Shown here: positions 12,473 through 24,099 of the stretch, one piece after another
How the letters are laid out: each line of letters opens with the position of its first letter
Position numbering within the stretch: position 1 is the stretch's first letter
DNA from: Sycon ciliatum
Taxonomy: Eukaryota; Porifera; Calcarea; Leucosolenida; Sycettidae
Length of the DNA stretch: 64,000 nt
Assembly (NCBI RefSeq): GCF_964019385.1
Contig: NC_088645.1
Span: forward strand, 27,917,034-27,981,033
Direction of reading: 5' to 3'
Translations under genes and position numbers: made by a program
Notes under the pieces: model-generated
What the model saw: the letters and a program-made list of their open reading frames with translations, nothing else
Databases searched by the model: none
What the model was told of the DNA's origin: nothing

Positions 12473-12608
12473 GAAACCTTGGTGGTGGGAAACCTTGGTG
12501 GTGGGAAACCTTGGTGGTGGGAAACCTTGGTGGTGGGAAACCTTGGTGGTGGGAAACCTTGGTGGTGGGAAACCTTGGTGGTGGGAAACCTTGGTGGTGG
12601 GAAACCTT
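12473..12608 (+). repeat. 16-bp minisatellite, ~8 copies
   Basis: The unit GGTGGTGGGAAACCTT is repeated almost perfectly. It is G-rich on the + strand with GGTGGTGGG in every copy. All frames are open, giving artefactual Trp/Gly-rich peptides. Confidence 0.95.
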
Positions 12609-12705
12609 TTCCGTGTTTGCGCTGGCGGGAACCGATTCACCGTGACAACTTTCACATTCCGCTTGCTTTTTACACCAGTCTGAACGCGCCCTAAGCCTGT
12701 GTTTT

Positions 12706-12726
12706 GGGGGGGGGGGGGGGGGGGGG
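12706..12726 (+). repeat. poly(G) tract, 21 nt
   Basis: The longest uninterrupted G run I see in the window. Confidence 0.95.
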
Positions 12727-13041
12727 TGCTAAACACGTACATTTTCTGAGCAATGAGCGTTATCATGCTAACGCTAGTTAGCAGCCAGCCCAGCGAGCTG
12801 GCCCAACCTGCACGCATGCGCATGTCACGTGGGCACGCGCCCTACAGTGTCTCTTGCATGTCATTGCTGTTTGGACTTTCGAGCGTGCAACTTGAGGAAA
12901 CTTGTGTTCCCGAACGGTTTCCTTCCCACCCTCCCACCCCCTTGCTCAACTCATGTTTTTGGCGCACACATGACGGTATCTGTATAGTCCATGAGAATAT
13001 AATATGCTCTCAACTGGTTATGCATCTCTATATATTTAGCA

Positions 13042-13850
13042 TTTGGCGGCTCTACTCAGAGTCATTGGCGGCTCCATGCAGAGGCATTGACGGCTCCATG
13101 CGGAGTAGGCCCAGACAGATTCTGCTCCGGTCGCCTCGATATTTTGCGGCAAAATGTTGCTGCGAAATCGTCGATATTTTGCCGAGCCTGGCACAAGAAA
13201 ATCGATATTTTGCTTCATTTTGCTCCGGGAAAACGTGTATTGTATCCACTTCCCGTACAATCCCGTACAACGTTCCATAAAAATCGCAAGGTCGGTTTCT
13301 CAACACGGGTCTCAACACATGTGTCCCTGAATTCTTCCAAAATCAAGTCGATCCACAGTGAATCTCAGAGATATTTCGGTGACATGATCTCGCCCTGGGC
13401 AGTGTATCCTGCTGAACGGGTGACAAGGAACAAGGAAATCCAAGCATCAGGCATCGATTTTACCCAACATCCCGATATTTTGCTCCGATTTTGCCGGCAA
13501 TTTCCGCTCTTTCAATTCTTCGATATTTTGCGGAAAGAATTGCCGGCAGGATCTGTCTGGGCCTAATGCGGAGTCATTGGCGGCTCCATGCGGAGTCATT
13601 GGCGGCTACATGCGGAGTCATTTGGCGGCTCCATGCGGAGTCATTCGGCGGCTCCATGCGGAGTAATTGGCGGCTCCATGCGGAGTCATTCGCCGGCTCC
13701 ATGCGGAGTCATTCGCCGGCTCCATGCGGAGTCATTCCCCGGCTCCATGCGGAGACATTTGCCGGCTCCATGCGGAGTCATTCTCCTGCTCCATGCGGAG
13801 TCATTTGCTGGCTCAGCTGCGAGCCATCTAGCGGCTCCAAGCAGAGCCAT
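13042..13850 (+). repeat. 22-23-bp minisatellite, interrupted
   Basis: The unit is GGCGGCTCCATGCGGAGTCA plus TT(T), with variants such as GCCGGCTCC. About three units lie at 13,042-13,105 and about thirteen at 13,566-13,850. The array is split by the element at 13,106-13,565 and resumes in register after it. Confidence 0.92.
13106..13565. mobile_element. non-autonomous hAT-like DNA transposon (460 bp)
   Basis: The ends are inverted repeats TAGGCCCAGACAGAT.CTGC. The element is flanked by the 8-bp direct repeat ATGCGGAG (13,098-13,105 and 13,566-13,573), which is part of the minisatellite unit. Removing the element and one copy restores a normal unit. Five or more subterminal copies of CGATATTTTGC resemble clustered transposase-binding sites. 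hAT elements typically make 8-bp target duplications. No transposase is encoded. Confidence 0.85.
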
Positions 13851-15984
13851 CCTACTAGTTGCTCGAATCGGCACTCCCAGCTTAATACAAAACTCGGTTG
13901 CTCTGTTGTGAGGTGGGGGGATGCTAAAAATAAATAATTTCGAACATTTTGACATACTTTTAGAAATACTACTCTCCTTCTGCCCTTAGTAGGTATTGAA
14001 AATGACATTTTGGAAATCCGTCTAATACATTATCACCGGTCAGGATTCCTAACCGAGTGCAGGCGTCTTGCTTGGTGCCCATGCTGCATGAAACTGCTTA
14101 TCAACGGCCGGCTTCTCATACTCTGCTGCCATGGAAGGTGGTGCAGGCAATGTCGGGAGCATAGAAAACAGTAGAGGCTTAGACAACGACATAGACAACA
14201 GCTTTGACATCGACTGTGGTGCAGACAATGAAAGCGACACCGGCAACAGATGTGACACCGACCGAGACACAGGCAAGGATTGTGACGCAGACAACTGCTG
14301 CAACAGCGACTGCGATGCAGGCAACGATTGCGACAATGACCGAGACGCCGACAAAGGCTGCGAATACTACTGCGGCACAGGCAGCGGTTGTGACACAGAC
14401 AACGACTGAGCACAAATAACGGCTGTGAAAATGACTGCGACGCAGGCAGCAGTTGCGTATCGATAATGGCTGCGACAACGGCTGCGAAAATGGCTGCGAC
14501 CACGGCTGCAAAAATAGCTGCGACCACGGCTGCGACCACGGCTGCGAAAATAGCTGCAACCACGGCTGCGAAAATGGCTGCGACCACGGCTGCGAAAATG
14601 GCTGTGACTACGGCCGCGAAAAATGGCTGCGACCACGGCTGCGAAAATGGCTGCAACCACGGCTACAAAAAAGGCTGCTACCACGGCTGCGAAAATAGCT
14701 GCGACCACGGCTGCGAAAATGACTGCGACCACGGCTGCGAAAAATGGCTGCAACCACGGCTGCGAAAATGGCTGCGACCACGGCTGCTACAAAATGGCTG
14801 CGACCACGGCTGCGAAACAATGGCTGCGACCACGGCTGCGGTTGCGACACAGACAACGACTGAGCACAAATAACGGCTGTGAAAATGACTGCGACGCAGG
14901 CAGCAGTTGCGTATCGATATGGCTGCGACAACGGCTGCGAAAATGGCTGCGACCACGGCTGCAAAAATAGCTGCGACCACGGCTACGACCACTGCTGCGA
15001 AAATAGCTGCGACCACGGCTGCGAAAATGGCTGCGACCACGGCTGCGAAAATTGCTGTGACTACGGCCGCGAAAATGGCTGCGACCACGGCTGCGAAAAA
15101 TGGCTGCGACCACGGCTGCGAAAATGGCTGCGACCACGGCTACAAAAATGGCTGCTACCACGGCTGCGAAAATAGCTGCGACCACGGCTGCGAAAATGAC
15201 TGCTACCACGGCTGCGAAAAATGGCTGCGACCACGGCTGTGAAAATGGCTGCGACCACGGCTGCGACAAAATGGCTGCGACGACGGCTGCGAAACAATGG
15301 CTGCGACCACGGCTGCGGTTGCGACCCAGACAACGACTCAGCACAAATAACGGCTGTGAAAATGACTGCGACGCAGGCAGCAGTTGCGTATCAATAATGG
15401 CTGCGACAACGGCTGCGAAAATGGCTGTGACCACGGCTGCGAAAATAGCTGCGACCACGGCTGCGAAAATGGCTGCGACCACGGCTGCGAAAATGGCTGC
15501 GACTACGGCCGCGAAAATGGCTGCGATCACGGCTGCGAAAAATGGCTGCGACCACGGCTACGAAAATGGCTGCTACCACGGCTGCGAAAATAGCTGTGAC
15601 CACGGCTGCAAAATGACTGAGACCACGGCTGCGAAAATGGCTGCGACCACGGCTGCGATAATATGGCTGCAACCACGGCTGCGAAATAATGGCTGCGACC
15701 ACGGCTGCGAAATGGGTACGACCACGGCTGCGAAAATGGCTGCGACCACGGTTGCGAAAAAAGGGCTGCGACCACGGCTGCGAAAATGACTGCGACCACG
15801 GCTGCGGAAAAATGTTTGCGACAACGGCTACGAAAATGGCTGTGACCACAGCTGGCGAAAATGGCTACGACCACGGCTGCAAAAAAATGGCTGCGAAAAT
15901 GGCTGCGACGAAGGCTGCGAAAAAATAGCTGAGACGACAGCTGCGAAAAAATGGCTGCATTGCAAACAGCGGTTGTGACATACA

Positions 15985-16405
15985 TGTAGGCAGCAAATGT
16001 GACAACGGAGGCGTCACAGACTGCGACGACGACTGCGACACAGAAAATGGTTGCGAGAACGGAGGCGGCACAGACTGCCACGACGACTGCGACACAGAAA
16101 ACGGTTGTGCCAACGGAGGGGGCGCAGACTGCGACGACGACTGCGACACAGAAAACGGTTGTGACAACGGAGGCGGCACAGACTGCGACGATGACTGCGA
16201 CACAGAAAACGGTTGTGACAACAGAGGCGGCACAGACTGCGACGACGACTGCGACACAGAAAACGGTAGCGACAACGGAGGCGGCACAGACTGCGACGAT
16301 GACTGCGACACAGAAAACGGTTGCGACAACGGAGGCGGCACAGACTGCGACGATAACTGCTACACAGAAACTGGTTGCGACAACGGAGGCGGCACAGACT
16401 GCGAC
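15985..16405 (+). repeat. 54-bp repeat block 1 inside the satellite
   Basis: About eight units contain GACAACGGAGGCGGCACAGA, then Asp/Cys codons, then GACACAGAAAACGGTTG. They are preceded by a leader TGCAAACAGCGGTTGTGACA and TACATGTAGG. One frame reads an 18-residue Asp/Cys/Gly repeat. The same leader and block recur at 21,422-21,935. Confidence 0.9.
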
Positions 16406-19400
16406 AAAATGGCTGAGACGACGGCTGAGAAAATGGCTGCGACGACGGCTTGGAAAATGGCTGCGTACACGGCTGCGATAATGGCTGCGACCACGGATGC
16501 AAAAATGGCTGCGACTACGGCCGCGAAAATGGCTGCGACCACGGCTGCGAAAAATGGCTTCGACCACGACTGGGAAAATGGCTGCGACCACGGCTGTGAA
16601 AATGACTGCGGCCACGGCTGCGAAAATGGCTGCGACCACGGCTGCGACAAAATGGCTTCGACCACGGATGCGAAACAATGGCTTCGACCACGGCTGCGGT
16701 TGCGACACAGACAACGACTGAGCACAAATAACGGCTGTGAAAATGACTGCGACGCAGGCAGCAGTTGCGTATCGATAATGGCTGCGACAACGGCTGCGAA
16801 AATGGCTGCGACCCACGGCTGCGAAAATGGCTGTGACCACGGCTGTGAAAATAGCTGCAACCACGGCTGCGAAAATGGCTGCGACCACGGCTGCGAAAAT
16901 GGCTGCGACCATGGCTGCGAAAAGTGCTGCAACTACGGCCGCAAAAATTGTTGCGACCACGGCTGCTAAAACTGCCTGCGATCACGGCTGCAAAAATGGC
17001 TGCGATCACGGCTGCAAAAATGGCTGCTACCACGGCTGCGAAAATGGCTGCGACCAGGGCTGCGACAAAATGCCTGCGAAGACGCCTGCGAAACAATGGC
17101 TGAGAAAAAAGCTACGACCACGGCTGCGAAAATGGCTGCGACCACAGCTGCGAAAAATGGGCTGCGATCACGGCTGCGAAAATGACTGCGACCACGGCTG
17201 CGAAAAAATGTTTGCGACAACGGCTTCGAAAATGGCTGCGACCACGGCCGCGATAATGGCTGCGACCACGGCTGCGAAAATGGCTGCGACCACGGCTGTG
17301 AAAAAAATGGCTGCGACCACGGCTGCGAAAAATGGCTGCGACCACGGGTTCTAAAAAATGGCTGCAGCCACGGCTGCGAAAGTGGCTGCGTCGACGGCTG
17401 CGAAAAAATGGCTGGGACCACGGCTGCAAAAATGGCTGCGACACGGCTGCTAAAATGGCTGCGAAAAAATGGATGCGACCACGGCTGCGAAAATGGCTGC
17501 GACCACGGCTGCGATAATGGCTGCGACCACGGATGCGAAAATGGCTGCAACTACGGCCGCGAAAATGGCTGCGACCACGGCTGAAAATGGCTGCGACCAC
17601 GGCTGCAAAAATTGCTGCCACCACTGCCGCGAAAATAGCTGCTACCACGGCTGCGAAAATGACTGCAACCACGACTGGGGAAATGGCTGCGACCATGGCT
17701 AAGACAAAAAAGCTGCGACGACGGCTGCGAAAAAATGGCTGCGTCCACGGCTGCGGTTGCGACACAGACAACGACTGAGCACAAATAACGGCTGTGAAAA
17801 TGACTGCGACGCAGGCACCAGTTGCGTATCGATAATGGCTGCGACAATGGCTGCGAAAAGGGCTGGGACCACGGCTGTGAAAATGGCTGCAGCCTTGGCT
17901 GCAAAAATAGCTGCAACCACGGCTGCGAAAATGGCTGCGACCACGGCTGCGAAAATGGCTGCGACCACGGCTGCGAAAATGGCTGCAACTACGGCCGCGA
18001 AAATACCTGCGACCACGGCTGCGAAAAATGGCTGCGACCACGGCTGTAAAAAAGGCTGCGACCACGGCTACAAAAATGGCTGCTACCACGGCTGCGATAA
18101 TAGTTGCGACCACGGCTGCGAAAATGACTGCGCCCACGGCTGCGAAAAAATGGCTGCGACCACGGCTGCGAAAATGGCTGCGACCACGGCTGCGACATAA
18201 TGGCTGCGACCACGGCTGCAGAACAATGGCTGCGACCACGCCTGCTAAAATAGCTACGACCACGGCTGCGAAAATGGCTGCGACCACAGCTGCAAAAAAT
18301 CGGCTGCGATCACGGCTGCGAAAATGACTGGGACCACGGCTGCGAAAAAAATGTTTGCGACAACGGCTGCGAAAATGGCTGCGACCACAGCTGCGATAAT
18401 GGCTGCGACCACGGCTGCGAAAATGGCTGCGACCACGGCTGCGAAAAAAGGGCAGCGACCACGGCTTCTAAAAAATGGCTGCAACCACGGCTGCGAAAAT
18501 GGCTGCAACCACGGCTGCGTAATATGGCTGCGACCACGACTTCGAAAATGGCTGCGTCGACGGCTGCGAAAAAATGGCTGGGACCACGGCTGCGACACGG
18601 CTGCGAAAATGGCTGCGAAAAAATGGGTTCGACCATGACTGCGAAAAAAGCTGCAACGATGGCTGCGAAACAATGGCTGCGACCACGGCTGCGAAAATGG
18701 CTGCGACCACGGCTGCGACAAAATGGCTGCGACGACGGCTGCGAAACAATGGCTGCGATCACGGCTACGAAAATAGCTACGACCATGGCTGCAAAAATGG
18801 CTGCGACTACAGCTGCGAAAGATTGGCTGCGATCACGGCTGCGAAAATAACTGCGACCACGGCTGCGAAAAAATGTTTGCGACAACGTCTGCGAAAATGG
18901 CTGCGACCACGGCTCCGATAATGGTTGCGACCACGGCTGCGAAAATGGCTGCGACCACGGCTGCGAAAAAAAAATGGCTGCGACCACGGCTACGAAAAAT
19001 GGCTGCGACCACGGCTTCTAAAAAATGGCTGCAACCACGGCTGCGAAAATGGCTGCAACCACGGCTGCGTAATATGGCTGCGACCACGCCTACGAAAATG
19101 GCTACGTCGACGGCTGCGAAAAAATGGCTGGGACCACGGCTGCGAAAATGGCTGCGACACGGCTACGAAAATGGCTGCGACCATGGCTGCGAAAAAATGG
19201 GTGCGACCACGGCTGCGAAAATGGCTGCGACGGCGGCTGCGAAACAATGGCTGCGACCACGGCTGCGAAAATGGCTGCGACCACGGCTGCGACAAAATGG
19301 CTGCGACCACGGCTGCGAAACAATGGCTGCGACCACGGCTGCGGTTGCGACACAGACAACGACTGAGCACAAATGACGGCTTTGAAAATGACTGCGACGC

Positions 19401-19974
19401 TGGGAGTAGTTGCGTATCGATAATGGCTGCGACCACGGTTGCGAAAATGGCTGCGACCACGGCTGTGAAAATAGCTGCGACTACGGCCACGAAAATGGCT
19501 GCGACCACGGCTGCGAAAAATGGCTGCGACCACGGCTGCGAAAATGGCTGCGACCACGGCTGCAAAATGGCTGCGACAAAATGGCTGCAACCAAGGCAGC
19601 GAAAATGGCTGGAAACAAGGCTGCGTAATACGGCTGCGACCACGACTGCGAAAATGGCTGCGTCGTAGGCTGCGAAAAAATGGCTGGGACCACGGCTTCG
19701 AAAATGGCTGCGACACGGCTGCAAAAATGGCTGCGACCATGGCTGCGAAAAAATGGGTGAGACCACGGCTGCGAAAATGGCTGCGACGACGGCTGCGAAA
19801 CAATGGCTGCGACCACGGCTGCGAAAATGCCTGCGACCACGGCTGCGACAAAATGGCTGCGACGCTGGCTGCGAAACAATGGCTTCGCCACGGCAGCGGT
19901 TGCGACACAGACAACGACTGAGCACAAATAACGGCTGTGAAAATGAATGCGACGCAGACAGTAGTTGCGTATCG

Positions 19975-20091
19975 CTTACGGCTTTCTTCATTCAGCTCTA
20001 TTTCACGCACTTACCTAGGGTACCCTGTAAAAAGACTCACAGTCTGTGGGGGTTGCCCTAGTAAAATAATAAATACTACTACTACTACTAC
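19975..20091 (+). mobile_element. 117-bp retroposon-like insert with (CTA)n tail, copy 1
   Basis: A non-satellite segment ends AAATAATAAA then (TAC/CTA)n. It is flanked by TATCG (19,970-19,974 and 20,092-20,096). Other marker copies read straight through TATCGATAATGG, so this is an insertion with a 5-bp target duplication. The tail suggests a SINE or 5'-truncated LINE end. Confidence 0.8.
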
Positions 20092-20766
20092 TATCGATAA
20101 TGGCTGCGACCACGGCTGCGAAAATGGCTGCGACCACGGCTGCGAAAATGGCTGCGAAAATGGCTGCGACTACGGCCGCGAAAATGGCTTCGACCACGGC
20201 TGCGAAAAATGGCTGCGACCACGGCTGCGAAAAGTGCTGCGACCACGGCTGCAAAAATGGCTGCTACCACGGCTGCAAAAATAGCTGCGACCAAGGCTGC
20301 GAAAATGACTGCGACCACGGGTGCGAAAAAAATGGCTGCTACCACGGCTCCGAAAATGGCTGCGACCAAGGCTGCCACAAAATGGCTGCGACGACGGCTG
20401 CGAAACAATGGCTGAGACCACGGCTTCGAGACGGCTGCGAAAAAAGGGCTGCGACCAAGGCTGCGAAAATGACTGCGACCACGGCTTCGAAAAAATGTTC
20501 GCGAAAACGGCTGCGAAAAGGGCTGCGACCACAGCTGGCGAAAATGGCCGCGAGCACGGCTGCGAAAATGGCTGCGACGACGGCTGCGAAACAATGGCTG
20601 CGACCACGGCTGCGAAAATGCCTGCGACCACGGCTGCGACAAAATGGCTGCGACGCTGGCTGCGAAACAATGGCTTCGACCACGGCAGCGGTTGCGACAC
20701 AGACAACGACTGAGCACAAATAACGGCTGTGAAAATGAATGCGACGCAGACAGTAGTTGCGTATCG

Positions 20767-20883
20767 CTTACGGCTTTCTTCATTCAGCTCTATTTCACGC
20801 ACTTACCTAGGGTACCCTGTAAAAAGACTCACAGTCTGTGGGGGTTGCCCTAGTAAAATAATAAATACTACTACTACTACTAC
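20767..20883 (+). mobile_element. 117-bp retroposon-like insert, copy 2
   Basis: Apparently identical to 19,975-20,091, including the flanking TATCG repeats (20,762-20,766 and 20,884-20,888). It was copied as part of the ~790-bp duplication rather than inserted separately. Confidence 0.85.
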
Positions 20884-21421
20884 TATCGATAATGGCTGCG
20901 ACCACGGCTGCGAAAATGGCTGCGACCACGGCTGCGAAAATGGCTGCGACTACGGCCGCGAAAATGGCTTCGACCACGGCTGCGAAAAATGGCTGCGACC
21001 ACGGCTGCGAAAAGTGCTGCGACCACGGCTGCAAAAATGGCTGCTACCACGGCTGCAAAAATAGCTGCGACCAAGGCTGCGAAAATGACTGCGACCACGG
21101 GTGCGAAAAAAATGGCTGCTACCACGGCTCCGAAAATGGCTGCGACCGAAGCTGCCACAAAATGGCTGCGACGACGGCTGCGAAACAATGGCTGAGACCA
21201 CGGCTTCGAGACGGCTGCGAAAAAAGGGCTGCGACCAAGGCTGCGAAAATGACTGCGACCACGGCTTCGAAAAAATGTTCGCGAAAACGGCTGCGAAAAG
21301 GGCTGCGACCACAGCTGGCGAAAATGGCCGCGAGCACGGCTGCGAAAATGGCTGCGACCACGGCTGCGAAAAAAATGGCTGCGACGACGGCTGCGAAATG
21401 GCTGCGAAAAAATGACTGCGT

Positions 21422-21935
21422 TGCAAACAGCGGTTGTGACATACATGTAGGTAGCAAATGCGACAACGGAGGCGGCACAGACTGCGACGACAACTGCGAC
21501 ACAGAAAATCGTTGTTACATCGGAGGCGGCACAGACTGCCACGACGACTGCGACACAGAAAATGGTTGTGCCAACGGAGGGGGCACAGACTGCGCCGACG
21601 ACTGCGACACAGAAAATGGCTGTGACAACGGAGGCGGCGCAGACTGCGACGATGACTGCAACACAGAAAACGGTCGCGACAACGGAGGCGGCAGAGACTG
21701 CGACAATAACTGCTACACAGAAACCGGTTGCGACAACGGAGGCGGCACAGACTGCGACGATGACTGTGACATAGAAAACGGTTGCGACAACGGAGGAGGC
21801 ACGGACTCAGACGACGACTGCGACACAGAGAACGGTTGTGACAACGGAGGCGGCGCAGACTGCGACGTTGACTGCAACACAGAAAACGTTGCGACAACGG
21901 AGGCGGCACAGACTGCGACACAGAAAATGGTTGTT
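21422..21935 (+). repeat. 54-bp repeat block 2 inside the satellite
   Basis: About nine units of the repeat found at 15,985-16,405, with the same leader, form the right edge of the satellite. One + frame stays open and reads past the edge to about 22,013. Confidence 0.9.
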
Positions 21936-22233
21936 TTAGACCTCTTCTCAGTCAAACTCATGCTTTGGCCATGCATCGGGGCCTGTGGGTATCAGGATTT
22001 CCTTGTGGGTTGATGGTTCACATCTTACCTGGCATGGGTTTTCATGCAAATGGAATTGGTTGGATTCACCCCATTCAATGCATGTATACCCAACAAAGGG
22101 TGCAAGGTTTTTAGTTTCGTGTGCAATAAATTTAGCTTCCCTACCTTTCCATACTAGTCATACCCAACATTAGTGTCATTTTTAAAATTTAGATCTCTGT
22201 TCTCATTTTCTCTTTGTGTGTCCCACTGTGAAG

Positions 22234-22290
22234 GTGTCCTGATTGGCTGCTTGCTTCTCTTCTGTCCCCTGTTGCTGACAAGCTGCAATG
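22234..22290 (+). CDS. candidate exon 1: signal-peptide core of an Ig/CCP/EGF membrane protein
   Basis: The candidate exon lies between a strong pyrimidine tract ending GTGAAG and the donor ATG|GTAAGA. Read in phase 1 it encodes a hydrophobic stretch, VLIGCLLLFCPLLLTSC, typical of a signal-peptide core. No in-frame Met is present, so the start codon should lie in an upstream exon I cannot identify. Its 3' phase (1) matches the Ig-like exon at 22,780, giving a Gly codon at the junction. Support is the match of phase and hydrophobicity only; it could be chance. Confidence 0.5.
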
Positions 22291-22407
22291 GTAAGATATA
22301 TTATGGTGGATGAATTTGGTTCTGGCAATGTCATTATTTTCATGTGTGTCAGATAACAATGTTGTTTGCTTCCCTGGTGTTTGTGTGAAGGCTAATGCAA
22401 CGTGTAG

Positions 22408-22750
22408 CATTGTGCTCGTATTGTCAGGTCATTGTCATTGCTGGTGGTGATGTATTGAGTTAGCATTGTGATAGTATTGTCAGGTCATTGTCATTGCTGG
22501 TAGTGATGTATTGAGTTAACATTATGATAGTATTGTCAGGTCATTGTCATTGCTGGTAGTGATGTATTGAGTTAGCATTATGATAGTATTGTCAGGTCAT
22601 TGTCATTGCTGGTAGTGATGTATTGAGTTAACATTGTGATAGTATTGTCAGGTCATTGTCATTGCTAGTAGTGATGTATTGAGTTAACATTATGATAGTA
22701 TTGTCAGGTCATTGTCATTGCTGGTAGTCATGTATTGAGTTAGCATTGTG
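22408..22750 (+). repeat. 56-bp minisatellite, six copies, intronic
   Basis: The unit includes GTCAGGTCATTGTCATTGCT and TGTATTGAGTTA. Units start near 22,423, 22,479 and 22,535 and continue every 56 bp with few substitutions. It lies in the candidate intron just before the Ig-like exon. Confidence 0.95.
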
Positions 22751-22779
22751 ACACTGTACCCCTGTGTATGCCCATACAG

Positions 22780-23097
22780 GTCAAACTGTCGGTCTATCTG
22801 CTACTGGTACACGGCAATTAGCACCATACAGAGTGACATTTGGTGATGGACAACCTACAGCCAATGTTACCAGTTACTTACCTGTATGCTTTGTGGCCAG
22901 TGGATCAGGACCGTTCATTCGACTAGAGAAGACTGATGGTAGTCTAGTGTTGGCTGAGTTAGGATCCTTCACAGTGTTTGGAAGACTACTGGTGAACACC
23001 ACAGTACATCCTATACTGGACACATCATACACTGGCCTGTATCATTGCAGAACAGTGGATAACAACTCAACACAAACATATCAACTCAACATTGTAG
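22780..23097 (+). CDS. exon: Ig-like domain
   Basis: Acceptor CCCATACAG|GT and donor TTGTAG|GTAAGT bound a 318-bp exon that begins and ends in phase 1, the standard arrangement for shuffled extracellular domains. The 106 residues end in a strand pattern DTSYTGLYHCRTV, matching the Y-x-C signature before the last strand of an Ig fold, then YQLNIV. Another Cys lies about 60 residues earlier (LPVCFV). N-glycosylation sequons (NVT, NTT, NNST) support an extracellular location. It is the first of three predicted ectodomain modules. The Ig assignment is by motif only. Confidence 0.72.
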
Positions 23098-23261
23098 GTA
23101 AGTTTGAAACCATTTCCTATTTTCTGTTCAATAATCTCTCAATAACTGACTGTGTACTGTACAGCATGGTTACTGGAGTGGAATGGAGAATGAAATTGAG
23201 AAATGATTTATTAGCTTTGTGTCTCACTCTCAGTATTACGTGTATGTACACGTGTGTGTGT

Positions 23262-23359
23262 GTGTAAACCTGACTATTGCACATGTGTGTGTGTGTGTGT
23301 GTGTACACCTGACTATTGTACATGTGTGTGTGTGTGTGTGTGTGTACACCTGACTATTG

Positions 23360-23398
<39 letters not shown>

Positions 23399-23410
23399 AC
23401 CTGACTATTG

Positions 23411-23457
<47 letters not shown>

Positions 23458-23469
23458 ACCTGACTATTG

Positions 23470-23504
<35 letters not shown>

Positions 23505-23735
23505 ACCTGACTATTGCACATGTGTGTGTGTGCACCTGACTATTCTACATGTGTGTGTGTGTGTGCACCTGACTATTGTACATGTGTGTGTGTGTGTACA
23601 CCTGACTATTGCACATGTGTGTGTGTGTGTATACCTGACTATTGCACACATGTGTGTGTGTGTGTGTGTGTGTGTGCACCTGAACATTGCACATGTGTGT
23701 GTGTGTGTGTACACCTGACTATTGCACATGTGTGA
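23262..23735 (+). repeat. (GT)n/ACCTGACTATT VNTR, intronic
   Basis: About ten units of ACACCTGACTATTG(C/T)ACATG are separated by (TG)n tracts of variable length. It lies between the Ig-like and CCP exons. Open frames here are repeat artefacts. Confidence 0.95.
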
Positions 23736-24099
23736 TACAAAATAACACTACGTTCCTGCACAGTGAAACTTGAGTCTCCGACAACCTTATCGATCCGACC
23801 ACTTTTTCTCGTCCCGAATATTCTTTCATAGGCGCATCTAGAACCTGGTCTCCGACTATGTTGGAGTATTTATATTCGACAGAACAATAGCCTAGTTTTG
23901 TAGCACTTGTGCATGACCTATTTTGACATTTCGGCATGAATAATACGTGATTTCCGCTCATGGTTTATGCACACTCTGTGTTGCATGCTGGCTGTACGGC
24001 TGTCACTGCACCCCGTATGCTTTCCCCCACACCTTCCATACACGGACTCGTGTCCGGATGCTCTGATGTAGGGCGCTTGTTCACTTTCACATAATGCAG

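Larger units (their letters stand above)
19770..21358 (+). repeat. ~790-bp tandem segmental duplication in the satellite
   Basis: The segment 19,770-20,560 is repeated at 20,562-21,358 (offset 792, falling to 780 after a 12-bp indel). The copies share private variants, including the non-satellite insert at 19,975 and 20,767, so this is a recent duplication. Confidence 0.9.
14160..21935 (+). repeat. 7.8-kb GCTGCG-based complex satellite
   Basis: The 24-bp unit is two related 12-mers, GCTGCGACCACG followed by GCTGCGAAAATG, with point variants and 1-2-bp length changes. The unit has no stop in any of six frames. On + it reads as Ala/Thr/Lys, Cys/Asp/His/Gly or Trp/Leu/Arg/Pro peptides; on - as Ala/Val/Ile, Ser/Arg/Gly/His or Ser/Gln/Pro/Trp. 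Frame changes are frequent, stops on + recur in a marker segment, and no frame is favoured. It is treated as satellite DNA, not a gene. Within 14,160-14,400 the pattern is more diverged (GACAAC/GCAGAC hexamers), probably the older edge. Confidence 0.9.

Noticed and set aside
12473..13850. CRISPR-like array
   Set aside because: The repeats are contiguous without unique spacers and the context is eukaryotic; they are minisatellites.
15985..16405. Thrombospondin type-3 or other calcium-binding repeats in the 54-bp block
   Set aside because: Asp and Cys are frequent, but the conserved Gly/Asp spacing of type-3 repeats is absent, and the reading is one of several open frames.
14033..21940. Ala/Thr-rich frames resembling type I antifreeze proteins, or Ser/Arg-rich frames resembling splicing factors
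   Set aside because: The resemblance is a product of a 24-bp repeat read in different frames. Frames shift often and none is preferred.
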